Assembly: GCF_006064855.1 (NCBI RefSeq)
Contig: NZ_CP040753.1
Coordinates: 1,178,001 to 1,242,000, forward strand
Length of the DNA: 64,000 nt
Direction of reading: 5' to 3'
Source of the DNA: Sulfitobacter sp. BSw21498
Lineage (GTDB): Bacteria; Pseudomonadota; Alphaproteobacteria; Rhodobacterales; Rhodobacteraceae
Part shown: positions 38,063 through 47,145 of the stretch, piece after piece
Layout of the letters: each line of letters opens with the position of its first letter
Numbering within the stretch: position 1 is the first letter of the stretch
Made by a program: the position numbers and the translations under genes
Notes under the pieces: model-generated
What the model was told of the DNA's origin: nothing
The model's database searches: none
Seen by the model: the letters and a program-made list of their open reading frames with translations, nothing else

Positions 38063-41000
38063 TCACAAATTGATCTCACCAAACAGTGCCGGACCGGCCC
38101 CATACAATGCGGATATCTGCGCGATACTGATCAAAGCTGGCCCGATCACCCCATCGCCTGACCGCATCGACGCGGTATAGCTCCATCGGGGGTTATCGAC
38201 GATTTCCTCGCGCTTCACCGCGCCGTTTTGCATGATACGCACTTGATATTGTTCGCTTTCCTCCCCAATGGGCAGATCGAACGCCGACCACTGGTCGCCA
38301 TTAAGACGCGTCCGTCGCACCCAGTTAAAGGTCATATCACCCGCATCGACCTCCACCCGCAAATGACAGGGGCGGTAGGGACGCAGCCCGTTGCCATTAA
38401 AGCTCTCGTTTTTTTGAACGTAGCTCGGATCATCCAGCGGGCGGGCTGCGGGGCCAATGCGATAGGTCTGGGCGATCCGCAGAAGGTTTGGGCCAAGCTC
38501 GATCTGACGCGGTACCGAGTTGAGCAGAACAAACTGCGAGCCCGTAGGCCACACCTCTGGCATTAGCCCATCCGATCCCGCCTGCCCCCGCAGCCGGTCG
38601 CGCAGCAGATATGTCTGCGGTGCGATCAACTCGGCAGTGGTGAACTGGAACACCTCCCACCGGTCGGCGGTACCGTCTCCGATCGCAGCCAGATTGCCCC
38701 CGCCCAGCAGATCGTCGGGCTCGATACTCTCTAGCCCGCCGCTCGACAGCGTTACCTGCAAAGCCGCCCCCCGATCCAGAACCCCGGGGCGCGCCCGCAG
38801 CAGATCATTATGCGTCACACCCATTGTCGCACGCAAAGGCACCACCTTGTTCAGCCTGAAATTAGATGCCCCACGAGACGCATAGACCGCGACATTACCC
38901 GGCCATTGCCGCGCTGTCGCGGCAACATAGGGCGCGTGTGGCACCTCGTCGCCGCGCAGCAGCGGCAGGTCAAGAAACACCGCATGCACCGGCACAGGCG
39001 CGACAAACGGCTTGAGCGCGACCAGATCATCATCGAACGGCGCGGGGGCGTACACCTCCGGCTCAATGCGTACAGCATCGATCAGGCTTAACTCTCCCAT
39101 TTCGACCCGATCCACACGGTACAGCGCATCGCCTTCCCCCTCATCAGGCGGCACAGCGATCACATCCCCCGCACCGACATCCATCATAGACGGCGGCAGC
39201 GCCAAACGCACACCTTCCCGGGCAACACGCGCCTCTGTCAGCCAGCGTTCGGCTGTCTGATGCCCCTCCGCCCGGGTAAGCGCCATATTCAACTCCGACG
39301 TCGCCACCGCATGGGCCGCATTGTCAGGCAAGACCGCTTCTTCGGCGATCGCATCGTAATCTCCATCCGCCTGCACAAACCGTAAACGCATCCGGCCTGA
39401 TAGTTCGGCCTCGGCCTCACGGGTTTGTTCCAACGATACCTCCAGATCGCCAGAGACAGCAAACATTTCACGGGCAAGCGGTACGGCATCCAATCCATCC
39501 CGCATGATGAAACGCAACACGCCGTCGCGTTCCACGGCATCAAAGCCAAAGCGCAGCATCAGCGGCTGCAATGCCGCACGCGCATCGGCGACTTCGTCCA
39601 CCACATAGCCGCGCACATAGCCATATAGCCCAGAGGTATCAAAACCGTTAATGCCAGCACGACGACAGATCGAGGATACCAACACCGACAGCGGCAGCGC
39701 CGCGCTGCGTCCGTTCAACCAATGCCCGCGTGCATAATTTTGACCATCGTCCCACAAGGTCCGGTTATTAGGAAAAAACGGATAGGGCCGCGTGTCCCAT
39801 GCCCAGACAAAGGCGCGGGTCATATCCACCATTGCGCCACCATATTCTGCCGACAGAGGGTTTTTTTCTGCATCCCCCCAATGACGGGCTATCGCCCGCA
39901 GATATTGCATCTGCATCAACTCATCCCGCGCGCCGGTCGAATACCGCGGCAGGCTGCTTTCCGAGCTTTTGAGGTCGAGAAACTTGTTGGGTTGGTTTGT
40001 CCCCTTGTCCACCGCAGCACAGCCGTATTCCGTGAACCAGATCGGCTTGGATCCGGGTTTCCAGCCAGTCGGTTCCGCCGCGCGTACGCCACCAATCCGG
40101 TCGTGATGCAGGTTTTCCCACCAGCCGCGCAGGTCCTTATACCGGTAGACCCAAGGTTCCCCATAGGCACCGTCGGTGATCGGCGTGCGGATCTGCGCCG
40201 CGCGCGCTTCGTCTGAATGGTAGAACCAGTCAAACCCCTCGCCGCCCGCCACATTGCCCGACAGATAGCTTAACGCGTAGATGCTATCGCTGTGCTGCGC
40301 GTCCAGATGATCCCTACCGTCGCGCCAATCGGACAACGGCATGTAGGTGTCGATACCGATGAAATCGATGTTGTCATCGGCCCACAATGGATCAAGGTGA
40401 AAGAACACATCGCCGCTGCCATCCTGCGGATGATAGCCAAAATATTCTGACCAATCAGCGGCATAGCTGATCTTAGTGTCCGACCCCAACAGGGTACGTG
40501 CCTCTGCGGCCAAAGCGCGAAACGCCTGCACCGCGACAAAGCTGTTACCTGCCCCCCTGATTTGCGTCAGCCCGCGCATCTCTGTGCCGATACAAAACGC
40601 GTCGACCCCACCGGCGGCTTTGCACAGCGCCGCGTAATGCAGAACGAACCGCGACATCGACCATTCCTGTGGGCCGGTATAGACCACGTCCCCACCCGAG
40701 ACCGAGAAATCAGCCGCCGTGACAGTTCCGAAAAACTGCGCCACCTCGTTGTGCGCTGCCAGTGTCCCATCCGTGCTGCCCGCCCGCCCCGGAGCCCTGT
40801 CCAGCGTGATCCGCCCGCGCCACGGCAGTTTGGGCTGTGCGGCCGCGTCGCTATGGGGATCGGGCAGCGTATTACCGTCCAGCTGGTCCATCAGAATGAA
40901 CGGGTAGAACATCACTGCCTTCCCCGCCACGTTCATCGCGTGGATCGCCTCGATCACAGAGGCATCCGTCGGCGTGCCACCATAGACGGGACGGTCGTCC

Positions 41001-41992
41001 TCGCGGGCGATCACATCGGCGTCGCCACGGGCGAGCCCCGCCACCTGCCATGGCATATTCTCGCCATCAATGACCGCGCTTTCCACCATTGGGCGCACAC
41101 GGCATTCCCCGCAGCGCAGGTCATTGCCGAACCACGACACAACAAGCGACGCGGCCGCCAGCTGCGGTAGCTCCTGGGTCACGTCCTCCAGCGACGCGAC
41201 GAAATCCGTGCGCCCGTCAGGGGTAGAGACATTGGCGCTCCACCGCCCGCCTTTACCGTCGCTGTAATGCACAGGCGTCGTGGCCAAGGCGTATTCACCC
41301 GTACCGGGGATCAGCGCGACCCCTTTGACGCTGTGTGTGACGCTTATCTCGGCGTCGGGCGCGCCGGGTTCTTCGGCGCGCAGCACCTCGAACGAGAACT
41401 GCGGCACACGGTTGCCGAACTGTCCAAGCGCGAGGTTCTCCATCACCACATAGGCCGTCCCGCGATAGGCCGGTACATCATCCGCGCCCTCGATTGCGGC
41501 AATCGTCGGATCGGGCAACTGGTCTTGCGTGCCAAGATAAACGGCCATGTTCAGCGCTTGGCCCGAGATTTCCTCCCCATCGGCCCAAATCCGGCCAACG
41601 CTGGTAATTTCACCCTCGCACAGCGCAATCGCAAGGCTGACGCTATAGCTGTATTCGGTCGTTTGGGGTGTCGAAGGGGCCCCCTTGCCGCCGCCGCCCG
41701 TTACCGTCGTCGTTTCGGAAAAGTCAGCGGCCCAGATCACCTGCCCCCCGACCCGCATCCGGCCAAAGACCTGCGGTACAGCCGCGCCCTCGCCCGCTTG
41801 CGTCAGCCGAAACCGGTCGACCTTGCCGGTCTCTACCGCCTGCGCCCCTTGTCCCAACAGCCGCTGGTCGATCACGCGCCCAAGGGTCGCACCCACCGCA
41901 CGCCCCACCGCGACCGAGGAAAGCCCCGCGAGCGTCCCCCCGACCGATCCGCCAATCGCGGCACCTGCCGTTGAAAGAAGTATCGTCGCCAT
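38063..41992 (-). CDS. GTA gp15: tail hub/host-specificity protein with TIM-barrel-like domain
   Basis: 1309 residues, the largest GTA gene. N-terminal membrane-like helix-rich start, tail-fibre/J-type region, a glycoside-hydrolase-like TIM-barrel segment (about 420-740; stretches DFIGIDTYMPLSDWRDG and PIWFTEYGCAAVDKGTN), and a phage-tail-3-like region afterwards. Forms the central tail tip or baseplate megatron that contacts the recipient cell. Full length matches RcGTA gp15. Shares one nucleotide with gp14 (TGATG). Confidence 0.93.
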   Translation of the reverse strand: MATILLSTAGAAIGGSVGGTLAGLSSVAVGRAVGATLGRVIDQRLLGQGAQAVETGKVDRFRLTQAGEGAAVPQVFGRMRVGGQVIWAADFSETTTVTGGGGKGAPSTPQTTEYSYSVSLAIALCEGEITSVGRIWADGEEISGQALNMAVYLGTQDQLPDPTIAAIEGADDVPAYRGTAYVVMENLALGQFGNRVPQFSFEVLRAEEPGAPDAEISVTHSVKGVALIPGTGEYALATTPVHYSDGKGGRWSANVSTPDGRTDFVASLEDVTQELPQLAAASLVVSWFGNDLRCGECRVRPMVESAVIDGENMPWQVAGLARGDADVIAREDDRPVYGGTPTDASVIEAIHAMNVAGKAVMFYPFILMDQLDGNTLPDPHSDAAAQPKLPWRGRITLDRAPGRAGSTDGTLAAHNEVAQFFGTVTAADFSVSGGDVVYTGPQEWSMSRFVLHYAALCKAAGGVDAFCIGTEMRGLTQIRGAGNSFVAVQAFRALAAEARTLLGSDTKISYAADWSEYFGYHPQDGSGDVFFHLDPLWADDNIDFIGIDTYMPLSDWRDGRDHLDAQHSDSIYALSYLSGNVAGGEGFDWFYHSDEARAAQIRTPITDGAYGEPWVYRYKDLRGWWENLHHDRIGGVRAAEPTGWKPGSKPIWFTEYGCAAVDKGTNQPNKFLDLKSSESSLPRYSTGARDELMQMQYLRAIARHWGDAEKNPLSAEYGGAMVDMTRAFVWAWDTRPYPFFPNNRTLWDDGQNYARGHWLNGRSAALPLSVLVSSICRRAGINGFDTSGLYGYVRGYVVDEVADARAALQPLMLRFGFDAVERDGVLRFIMRDGLDAVPLAREMFAVSGDLEVSLEQTREAEAELSGRMRLRFVQADGDYDAIAEEAVLPDNAAHAVATSELNMALTRAEGHQTAERWLTEARVAREGVRLALPPSMMDVGAGDVIAVPPDEGEGDALYRVDRVEMGELSLIDAVRIEPEVYAPAPFDDDLVALKPFVAPVPVHAVFLDLPLLRGDEVPHAPYVAATARQWPGNVAVYASRGASNFRLNKVVPLRATMGVTHNDLLRARPGVLDRGAALQVTLSSGGLESIEPDDLLGGGNLAAIGDGTADRWEVFQFTTAELIAPQTYLLRDRLRGQAGSDGLMPEVWPTGSQFVLLNSVPRQIELGPNLLRIAQTYRIGPAARPLDDPSYVQKNESFNGNGLRPYRPCHLRVEVDAGDMTFNWVRRTRLNGDQWSAFDLPIGEESEQYQVRIMQNGAVKREEIVDNPRWSYTASMRSGDGVIGPALISIAQISALYGAGPALFGEINL

Positions 41993-42438
41993 CAGATCGC
42001 CTCCGCCGGAAATTCAAAACGTGCTACAATGCGCCTGCGCCACGGCATGCTCAGGGGGCTTTCAGTAACCCCGTGACCGCTGTAGGCATGGATAAAGCGC
42101 GCCTGCGGGCCGACCTTTGTCGCCATGCCCAAATGTTTCGCCACCGCCCCGCTGCGCAGGCGAAACAGCAGCACGTCGCCGGGGGCTTCATCGGTCAGGG
42201 ATTTCGCCGACAGGTGGCGCAATGCGGCCTGCCACAAGCGCTCCTCGCCCTGCGGCTCGGACCAATCCATCGAATAGGCAGGGATCGCCTCGGGCACCTG
42301 CCCGACGACCTCTAGCCAGACGCCGCGCAGCAGGCCCAGGCAGTCGCAGCCCGCCCCCTTGCGCGCCGCCTGATGCACATAGGGTGTACCGATCCAACCC
42401 CGCGCTGCTTCAACCACGGATGCCCCTCGCGCGATCAT
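41992..42438 (-). CDS. GTA gp14: NlpC/P60-type cell wall peptidase
   Basis: 148 residues from the ATG overlapping the gp13 stop (ATGA). The frame is open further upstream but that part lies inside gp13. Cys-His peptidase motifs: KGAGCDCLGLLRGVW (active Cys near 35) and AVAKHLGMA (His). Located at the tail tip, it would open recipient peptidoglycan during DNA entry. RcGTA gp14 has the same position. Confidence 0.93.
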   Translation of the reverse strand: MIARGASVVEAARGWIGTPYVHQAARKGAGCDCLGLLRGVWLEVVGQVPEAIPAYSMDWSEPQGEERLWQAALRHLSAKSLTDEAPGDVLLFRLRSGAVAKHLGMATKVGPQARFIHAYSGHGVTESPLSMPWRRRIVARFEFPAEAI

Positions 42439-43325
42439 CGCAGTGATCCCCCGGTATTGCTGCCCGAGGATTTCGGCACCGCCATCATCCAATCCGCGCT
42501 CGGCAGATCGGGAAAGCCTTGAAAGTTCAGCAAGTTGTTGAATTTCAACCGGCAGGTCGCTTGGCGTTTGTCGCACCCAGCGATCAGTCGAAGCTGTTGC
42601 CCGGTGGCGACAATACCGCGTATCGGCTCCCACAGTTCGACCTCGCGCTGACCGTTTAACACGCGGTCGTGTTTGATGATCCCCCACAGCCCTGTCGCAG
42701 GGCCGTCTAGCACCTCAAGCCGCCCTCGCGCGAACCACCCATCCTCAAACCCGCCGATGCCATCCCAGCGAAACACCCGCCCGTCGTCGTGGTCCTCGGC
42801 GGCCAAGGTGACCGCATAGCCCGCAGTCGCTAGATCGAACCCGCAGGCCGCATCCCCCAGCACCGCCGTGCAGGGCTTCTGAAACACCCGCCCCATAGGC
42901 CGGTTCAGCGCCTCGGTCAGCCCGCGCAGCTCCGCCCGAAAGGCCCCACCGGCGCGCTGCATCTCACCGATACTGCCGCGAAAGATCACGCATCGCGCGG
43001 TCAAATCGGCCCAGTTCACCCGCCAGCACCGCACGTCCGCCCCATCAAAGCGCCCCTGCTCGATCTCGTTTTCGCGGATTGCGTCATCGCTCAGCGCGCC
43101 CAGCGCCTCTGTATTATCCACCGACAACCCCGTGCTCTGCGCCAAAGCCCGCGCGCTAAGCCCGCTGTCTGCCCGAAATTCCAGCCCGTCAAAGGCCAGC
43201 GGCCGGTCGTGATCGGTGAAAGCCAAAGTCACACCGTCCCGCCGCTGGATCGCCCAAGCATAGCACAGCGTCGTTAGACCCGTCCGCGCATGGGTCAACA
43301 ACGCGCTCTTATCCGCGCCGCTCAT
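42435..43325 (-). CDS. GTA gp13: DUF2163 tail/baseplate protein
   Basis: 296 residues, start overlapping the gp12 stop by 4 nt. DUF2163 signature with a C-terminal Cys-rich segment (GCDKRQATCRLKFNNLLNFQGFPDL) typical of this family of tail-hub proteins. RcGTA gp13 corresponds (hub protein with iron-sulfur cluster in the published structure; the Cys pattern here would fit). Confidence 0.92.
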   Translation of the reverse strand: MSGADKSALLTHARTGLTTLCYAWAIQRRDGVTLAFTDHDRPLAFDGLEFRADSGLSARALAQSTGLSVDNTEALGALSDDAIRENEIEQGRFDGADVRCWRVNWADLTARCVIFRGSIGEMQRAGGAFRAELRGLTEALNRPMGRVFQKPCTAVLGDAACGFDLATAGYAVTLAAEDHDDGRVFRWDGIGGFEDGWFARGRLEVLDGPATGLWGIIKHDRVLNGQREVELWEPIRGIVATGQQLRLIAGCDKRQATCRLKFNNLLNFQGFPDLPSADWMMAVPKSSGSNTGGSLR

Positions 43326-43954
43326 ACCCGCACCTCGATCACGGGCACATCAGGCACCTGCCCCGCTTGAAAGCTTGCGACACTGACCAGAATGCGGTCC
43401 GTGTCAAACCGCACGGGCACGTCGAATTCATAGCCGGCAGAGACCTGCATATCGATGTCCGGCGCATGGACAAATTGAATGACCCCGGTGCTTAGATCGA
43501 CGTGATAATCGCTCCCCTCTTGTAGGGCATCCTGCTCTATCCCCACCCGCACCGTTCCGGCAACCGGCTTGGTGATTGGCCGCAGATAGCTGTGTCCACC
43601 AGAGGCATAGGTCTTCACCAACTGGTATTCCGTCTTCACACCATCCCCGTACCCGAGGTTCTGATCCTCGAACGCGACACCGACAGAGGAAGCACAGGAT
43701 TTAAAGTCAGCCCAGTCCTTCCAGCGAAACCCGTACATCTGTCCCATACGCGCTTCAAAGAACCCCGTGAGCGCTTGGACATCATCGATAGACCGCATAC
43801 CTAACCCCGCATCATAGACACGACGGGAATGGGCCCAGGGCGTGTTGCGTTCCTCGTACCCGTTGGCAAGGGTCACAACATCTGTACGTCGTTGTGGCCC
43901 CCCTAAAGATCCAAAGCTAAGGCCGGGCGGAAATCTGACATCGTGGAAATTCAT
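43322..43954 (-). CDS. GTA gp12: DUF2460 distal tail protein
   Basis: 210 residues beginning MNFHDVRFPPGLSFGSLGG, the DUF2460/TIGR02217 family mark, with GFRWKDWADFKSC near 75. RcGTA gp12 forms the distal tail ring. Four-nucleotide overlap with gp13. Confidence 0.93.
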   Translation of the reverse strand: MNFHDVRFPPGLSFGSLGGPQRRTDVVTLANGYEERNTPWAHSRRVYDAGLGMRSIDDVQALTGFFEARMGQMYGFRWKDWADFKSCASSVGVAFEDQNLGYGDGVKTEYQLVKTYASGGHSYLRPITKPVAGTVRVGIEQDALQEGSDYHVDLSTGVIQFVHAPDIDMQVSAGYEFDVPVRFDTDRILVSVASFQAGQVPDVPVIEVRV

Positions 43955-43966
43955 AGGTTTGCTCCC

Positions 43967-44626
43967 TTAGCGGTTTCGATTGCCACTGCTTAATGCACGG
44001 CTCAGCTGAGCGGCGATCTGGCTTTGACTGCGCTGGAACCCCTGCACATCGGGGGTGGCGATATTCATGACCACGGTCGTCCCTCCGCCTCCGCCACCTT
44101 TGACACCCAGCTTACCGTCCGGCCCCCGTGCCAGTGGCATGATTGCTTCCGGCCCCGCTTCGCCCATCAGCCCCATCCCCCCGCGCATGCCAAAGCCCGT
44201 GGCGGTGCTGACAATTCCCCCTTGGGCAAAGGGCATCACCCGCCCCTGCGAGAACGGCGCTCCGTCCGCAAAGGGCAATATCCCCTGCATCAGCGATCCC
44301 ACCCCCTGACTGATCAGCCCCCCCACATGATCTGTGACCGGTTTCATCGCCGCGCTATAGGTCGTGCTCACCATGGACCGTGCCACCGTCGACAAAGCGT
44401 CGGACAGCTTCATCCCGTCAAAGGCAACGCCGTCAAATGCCTTGCGCAAGCCGCGGCTCAGCCCTTTCTCCAGCGTGGCGACATCCTTGCCCGTCGCGGC
44501 CAAAGCACTCCGCATGCGCCGCAGCTCGGTATCGAAACCGGCAACCAGCGACTGAGTTAGGTCAAGCGTGCCGTTCAACCGTTCCGCTCCGTCCTCCAGT
44601 GCGTCGAATGTATCATCCTGTGCCAT
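43967..44626 (-). CDS. GTA gp11: tail tape measure protein
   Basis: 219 residues; very short for a tape measure, matching the short GTA tail. Helical N-half with a Gly/Phe-rich hydrophobic C-half (ADGAPFSQGRVMPFAQGG, MGLMGEAGPEAIMPL), the usual end of tape measure proteins. Its ATG overlaps the gp10.1 stop (TGATG). Confidence 0.92.
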   Translation of the reverse strand: MAQDDTFDALEDGAERLNGTLDLTQSLVAGFDTELRRMRSALAATGKDVATLEKGLSRGLRKAFDGVAFDGMKLSDALSTVARSMVSTTYSAAMKPVTDHVGGLISQGVGSLMQGILPFADGAPFSQGRVMPFAQGGIVSTATGFGMRGGMGLMGEAGPEAIMPLARGPDGKLGVKGGGGGGTTVVMNIATPDVQGFQRSQSQIAAQLSRALSSGNRNR

Positions 44627-44814
44627 CAGTCTTCCTCTCTCTCCCTATCGGGATAAGCCGCCATCAAGGCCGCCAGCCCATCCCCCAGCAGCGGTGCCTG
44701 CGCCGTCTCACCCCCCAGCATCAGCTGAAGCTCTGCTGGGGTCAGCGCCCAAAAAGCATCGGGCGTGAGATGCAAGCCTCTCAGCCCCGCGCGCATCAAG
44801 GCGGGCCAGTCCAT
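44626..44814 (-). CDS. GTA gp10.1: small tail assembly chaperone-like protein (rcc01693 family)
   Basis: 62 residues from MDWPALMRAGLRGLHL, the conserved beginning of this TIGR02216 family; earlier starts at 44844 (GTG) and 44871 (ATG) are open. Lies between gp10 and the tape measure, the place of G/GT-like tail chaperones in phages. Confidence 0.82.
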   Translation of the reverse strand: MDWPALMRAGLRGLHLTPDAFWALTPAELQLMLGGETAQAPLLGDGLAALMAAYPDREREED

Positions 44815-44854
44815 GCCCTGCGCTGTCTCTATTCCCGCATTCACAGCCCTACGC

Positions 44855-45169
44855 TCATACCGGCACCACAAACGCGCGCGCCAAAAGCTCTGCCGCCGCT
44901 TGTGCAGCGATCACCGGTCCGCCCTCGATCTCGGCCTGTGCCAGCGTCTCGGCGCTGACCTCGGTCCCCCCTGCACGCAGCCCTGCGGCAAGCAGCAACA
45001 GCACGTCCCGACTGCTGAACCCGTTCCCCTCGAAACGTTCGACCAAAGCCACCAGTGATGGCTCTTCCAGCGCATCCTCCAGCTCGGCCAATGCACCCAA
45101 GGTCAACCGCGCCACGCGCCGCTGCCCGTTCACCACCAGCACCACATCTCCTCGCCACCGGTTCACCAT
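44855..45169 (-). CDS. GTA gp10: DUF3356 tail assembly protein
   Basis: 104 residues (MVNRWRGDVVLVVNGQRRVARL) with the EDALEEPSLVALVERF segment of the GTA gp10 family. Positional equivalent of a phage tail-assembly chaperone. Three base pairs after gp9. Confidence 0.9.
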   Translation of the reverse strand: MVNRWRGDVVLVVNGQRRVARLTLGALAELEDALEEPSLVALVERFEGNGFSSRDVLLLLAAGLRAGGTEVSAETLAQAEIEGGPVIAAQAAAELLARAFVVPV

Positions 45170-45172
45170 CCC

Positions 45173-45613
45173 CTAGTTCCCACCCTGCGGTGCATCATCA
45201 GTATCGGCGGTAAAGCTCAATTGCCCCGCCGATTGCAGGCTCAGCTCATAGGTCGCCTCCCCATTGAGCGACCCGCCGTATTCGATCGCGGCCACCTGAA
45301 ACGGGCCCTCGATGATACCGAAACTTGGGATCACGATCTGAAAGTCCGGCGTCAGCCCGTCAAAGAACAGCTGCCGCGCCCGTTCGTCCGTACCGGCATC
45401 GCGAAACACGCCCGACCCGCTAATCGCCGCAGATCGCACACCGGCCCCCGCCAGCAGCTCTCGCCACCCCCCGTCACTATCAAGCGAGGTCACCTCCACT
45501 GGCTCCGCATTGAAACTCACCCGCGTCGCACGCAGGCCCGCGATCGTCTCGAACTGACCATCGCTTGTCATGTCCACCTTAACCAAAAGGTCTTTTCCCG
45601 CTTGAACAGCCAT
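45173..45613 (-). CDS. GTA gp9: major tail tube protein (TP901-1 type)
   Basis: 146 residues starting MAVQAGKDLLVKVD. I prefer the ATG at 45613 since AGGAG lies 7 nt before it; a GTG two codons earlier is too near. Beta-rich tail tube protein, forming the hexameric rings of the tail. Confidence 0.93.
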   Translation of the reverse strand: MAVQAGKDLLVKVDMTSDGQFETIAGLRATRVSFNAEPVEVTSLDSDGGWRELLAGAGVRSAAISGSGVFRDAGTDERARQLFFDGLTPDFQIVIPSFGIIEGPFQVAAIEYGGSLNGEATYELSLQSAGQLSFTADTDDAPQGGN

Positions 45614-45647
45614 ATCCACTCTCCTGATAATTTCCTGAAACTCCGGC

Positions 45648-46058
45648 TCAGCCGTCCTGAACCCGCGCCCTGAACCGCATCTCTATCTGGCGACGTGCAT
45701 CCGCCCCGACCTGACGCGCCACCGCCCGCTCGAACCTCAGGCTGACCAAATGCCCCCGGCTCAGGGCAAACCGCCCGCCGACCAGCGCATCACTCACCGC
45801 GGTCGCGACCTGTTTCGCTGTGGCAAACCCCGCGTGATGCGTCACCACGACAACCGTGAACCGATGCTCGGCCCCGCCGCCTGTCCCGTCAGAGGCATCG
45901 CGCACCGCTTCTGCCCCTAACTGCACATAAAGCGCAGGCACCTCACCCGCCGGAGCCGCGTCAAAAACCGCATCCCCCACCAGCGCCGTCACCGCCTGAT
46001 CCGTGCGCAGCACACCAAAGACGGCCTGCTGTAGTGCAAACCCCATGCCATAGCTCAT
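45648..46058 (-). CDS. GTA gp8: DUF3168 tail terminator-like protein
   Basis: 136 residues with the DUF3168 layout, LQQAVFGVLRTDQAVTALV at the start and EHRFTVVVVTHHAGFATA in the middle. Caps the tail tube and joins it to the head connector. Start overlaps the gp7 stop (ATGA). Confidence 0.92.
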   Translation of the reverse strand: MSYGMGFALQQAVFGVLRTDQAVTALVGDAVFDAAPAGEVPALYVQLGAEAVRDASDGTGGGAEHRFTVVVVTHHAGFATAKQVATAVSDALVGGRFALSRGHLVSLRFERAVARQVGADARRQIEMRFRARVQDG

Positions 46059-46393
46059 ACCGCGACCTCCTCATGGGTCAGGCAGGCCAGATACCGCCCC
46101 TGTGCGTCTTGTTCGGCCACAGACTGGATCTGATAGACCCGCGCGCCCTCACGAAACCGCTGCTGGGGCAAGGGGCGGGCCGGATCGCCCACGGGGGCAC
46201 CGCGTACCGTCACCACATAAACCCCGCGACTGACCGCGATACCGCCCTTGCCCAATTGCCGCCCACGCCGTGCTGTGACATCCGCCCACAGATCACCCAC
46301 CCGCACCCATGTCCGGCTCTCTCCGCCCGCCCCGTCCGGCTGGGGCACCTGCGCCTCCAGCACCAAGCGGCGGTTCAACGACAGCCGGCTCAT
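46055..46393 (-). CDS. GTA gp7: head closure / head-tail adaptor
   Basis: 112 residues of the phage head-tail joining (gp10-like, SPP1 gp16) type: RLVLEAQVPQPDGAGG, WADVTARRGRQ, FREGARVYQIQSV. Overlaps gp6 by 4 nt. Confidence 0.92.
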   Translation of the reverse strand: MSRLSLNRRLVLEAQVPQPDGAGGESRTWVRVGDLWADVTARRGRQLGKGGIAVSRGVYVVTVRGAPVGDPARPLPQQRFREGARVYQIQSVAEQDAQGRYLACLTHEEVAV

Positions 46394-46986
46394 GAGCGTG
46401 CTCCCAAGCCGATCCGCAGCGGGCGGTAGCGTTCAATCAGGCTGCTTACACCAAAGGGCATACAGCCGTCGCCCAACCGCGTTTCATGGCGATACTCATA
46501 GTAATGCGCCGCCAGCATCAGCACGGCCTGCTGCAAATCCGCAGGCACCGTGCCCCAGCTTTGCCCAAGCCCGGCCTCAAACACGATCTCGACCGATCCC
46601 TGTGGCGGAATGAAGGGCAGCATTGCCCCCGACGGTTTCAACAGCGGCACCTGCATGTCCCGCACCAACCAATACCGCTGCGGCTCGATCACCGTCGCCA
46701 GCGCATCCCGCGACACCACCGTAACGCTCACGATCCCCTGCACCGGTGCCACTGGCAAAGCCTGCGCCTGCGTGTCTTTCCACTCCTGCAAAGTCAGCGC
46801 GAACTGTCGCGTGATCAGAGCCTTGCCCGTGCGTGCCTCTATCGCTGCGATGGCTGCACGCAAAAATCCCGCCAGCACGGGCTCTTGTACCGTCTCAGTG
46901 CCAAAGCCGCTGCCCATCCGCAAATGCGCCTTGAACGGCTCTAGCGGCAGATCGGCCTCCGCCACCCCTGTCTCTTCGATCAACAT
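46390..46986 (-). CDS. GTA gp6: head-tail connector protein
   Basis: 198 residues with the gp6-like connector helices (PLEPFKAHLRMGSG, LRAAIAAIEARTGKALITRQF, ADLQQAVLMLAAHYYEYRHET). Sits under the portal. The longest non-coding gap inside the GTA cluster (159 bp) lies before it. Confidence 0.92.
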   Translation of the reverse strand: MLIEETGVAEADLPLEPFKAHLRMGSGFGTETVQEPVLAGFLRAAIAAIEARTGKALITRQFALTLQEWKDTQAQALPVAPVQGIVSVTVVSRDALATVIEPQRYWLVRDMQVPLLKPSGAMLPFIPPQGSVEIVFEAGLGQSWGTVPADLQQAVLMLAAHYYEYRHETRLGDGCMPFGVSSLIERYRPLRIGLGARS

Positions 46987-47030
46987 CTCATCGCTCCAAA
47001 TCTAGCCCGCCAAAGCCCCCCGGACGCGCA

Positions 47031-47124
47031 CTCCGACTGCATCGCTCGGTCGGAGGCAGCAGCTAGGCAATGCACCCGGCGCATCATCGCGCGCCCGGGG
47101 GTGAGGGCCGGACATCACCGGCCC
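47031..47124 (-). other. Three consecutive stem-loops between gp5 and gp6
   Basis: Hairpins CTCCGAC/GTCGGAG (47031-47055), GGCGC/GCGCC with extended CCCGG arms (47075-47099) and GGGCCGG/CCGGCCC (47105-47124) follow the capsid gene. No T-run, so likely RNA stabilising or processing signals that favour capsid mRNA. Confidence 0.6.
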
Positions 47125-47145
47125 CCCCGTGTTCGACCCCGCGCC

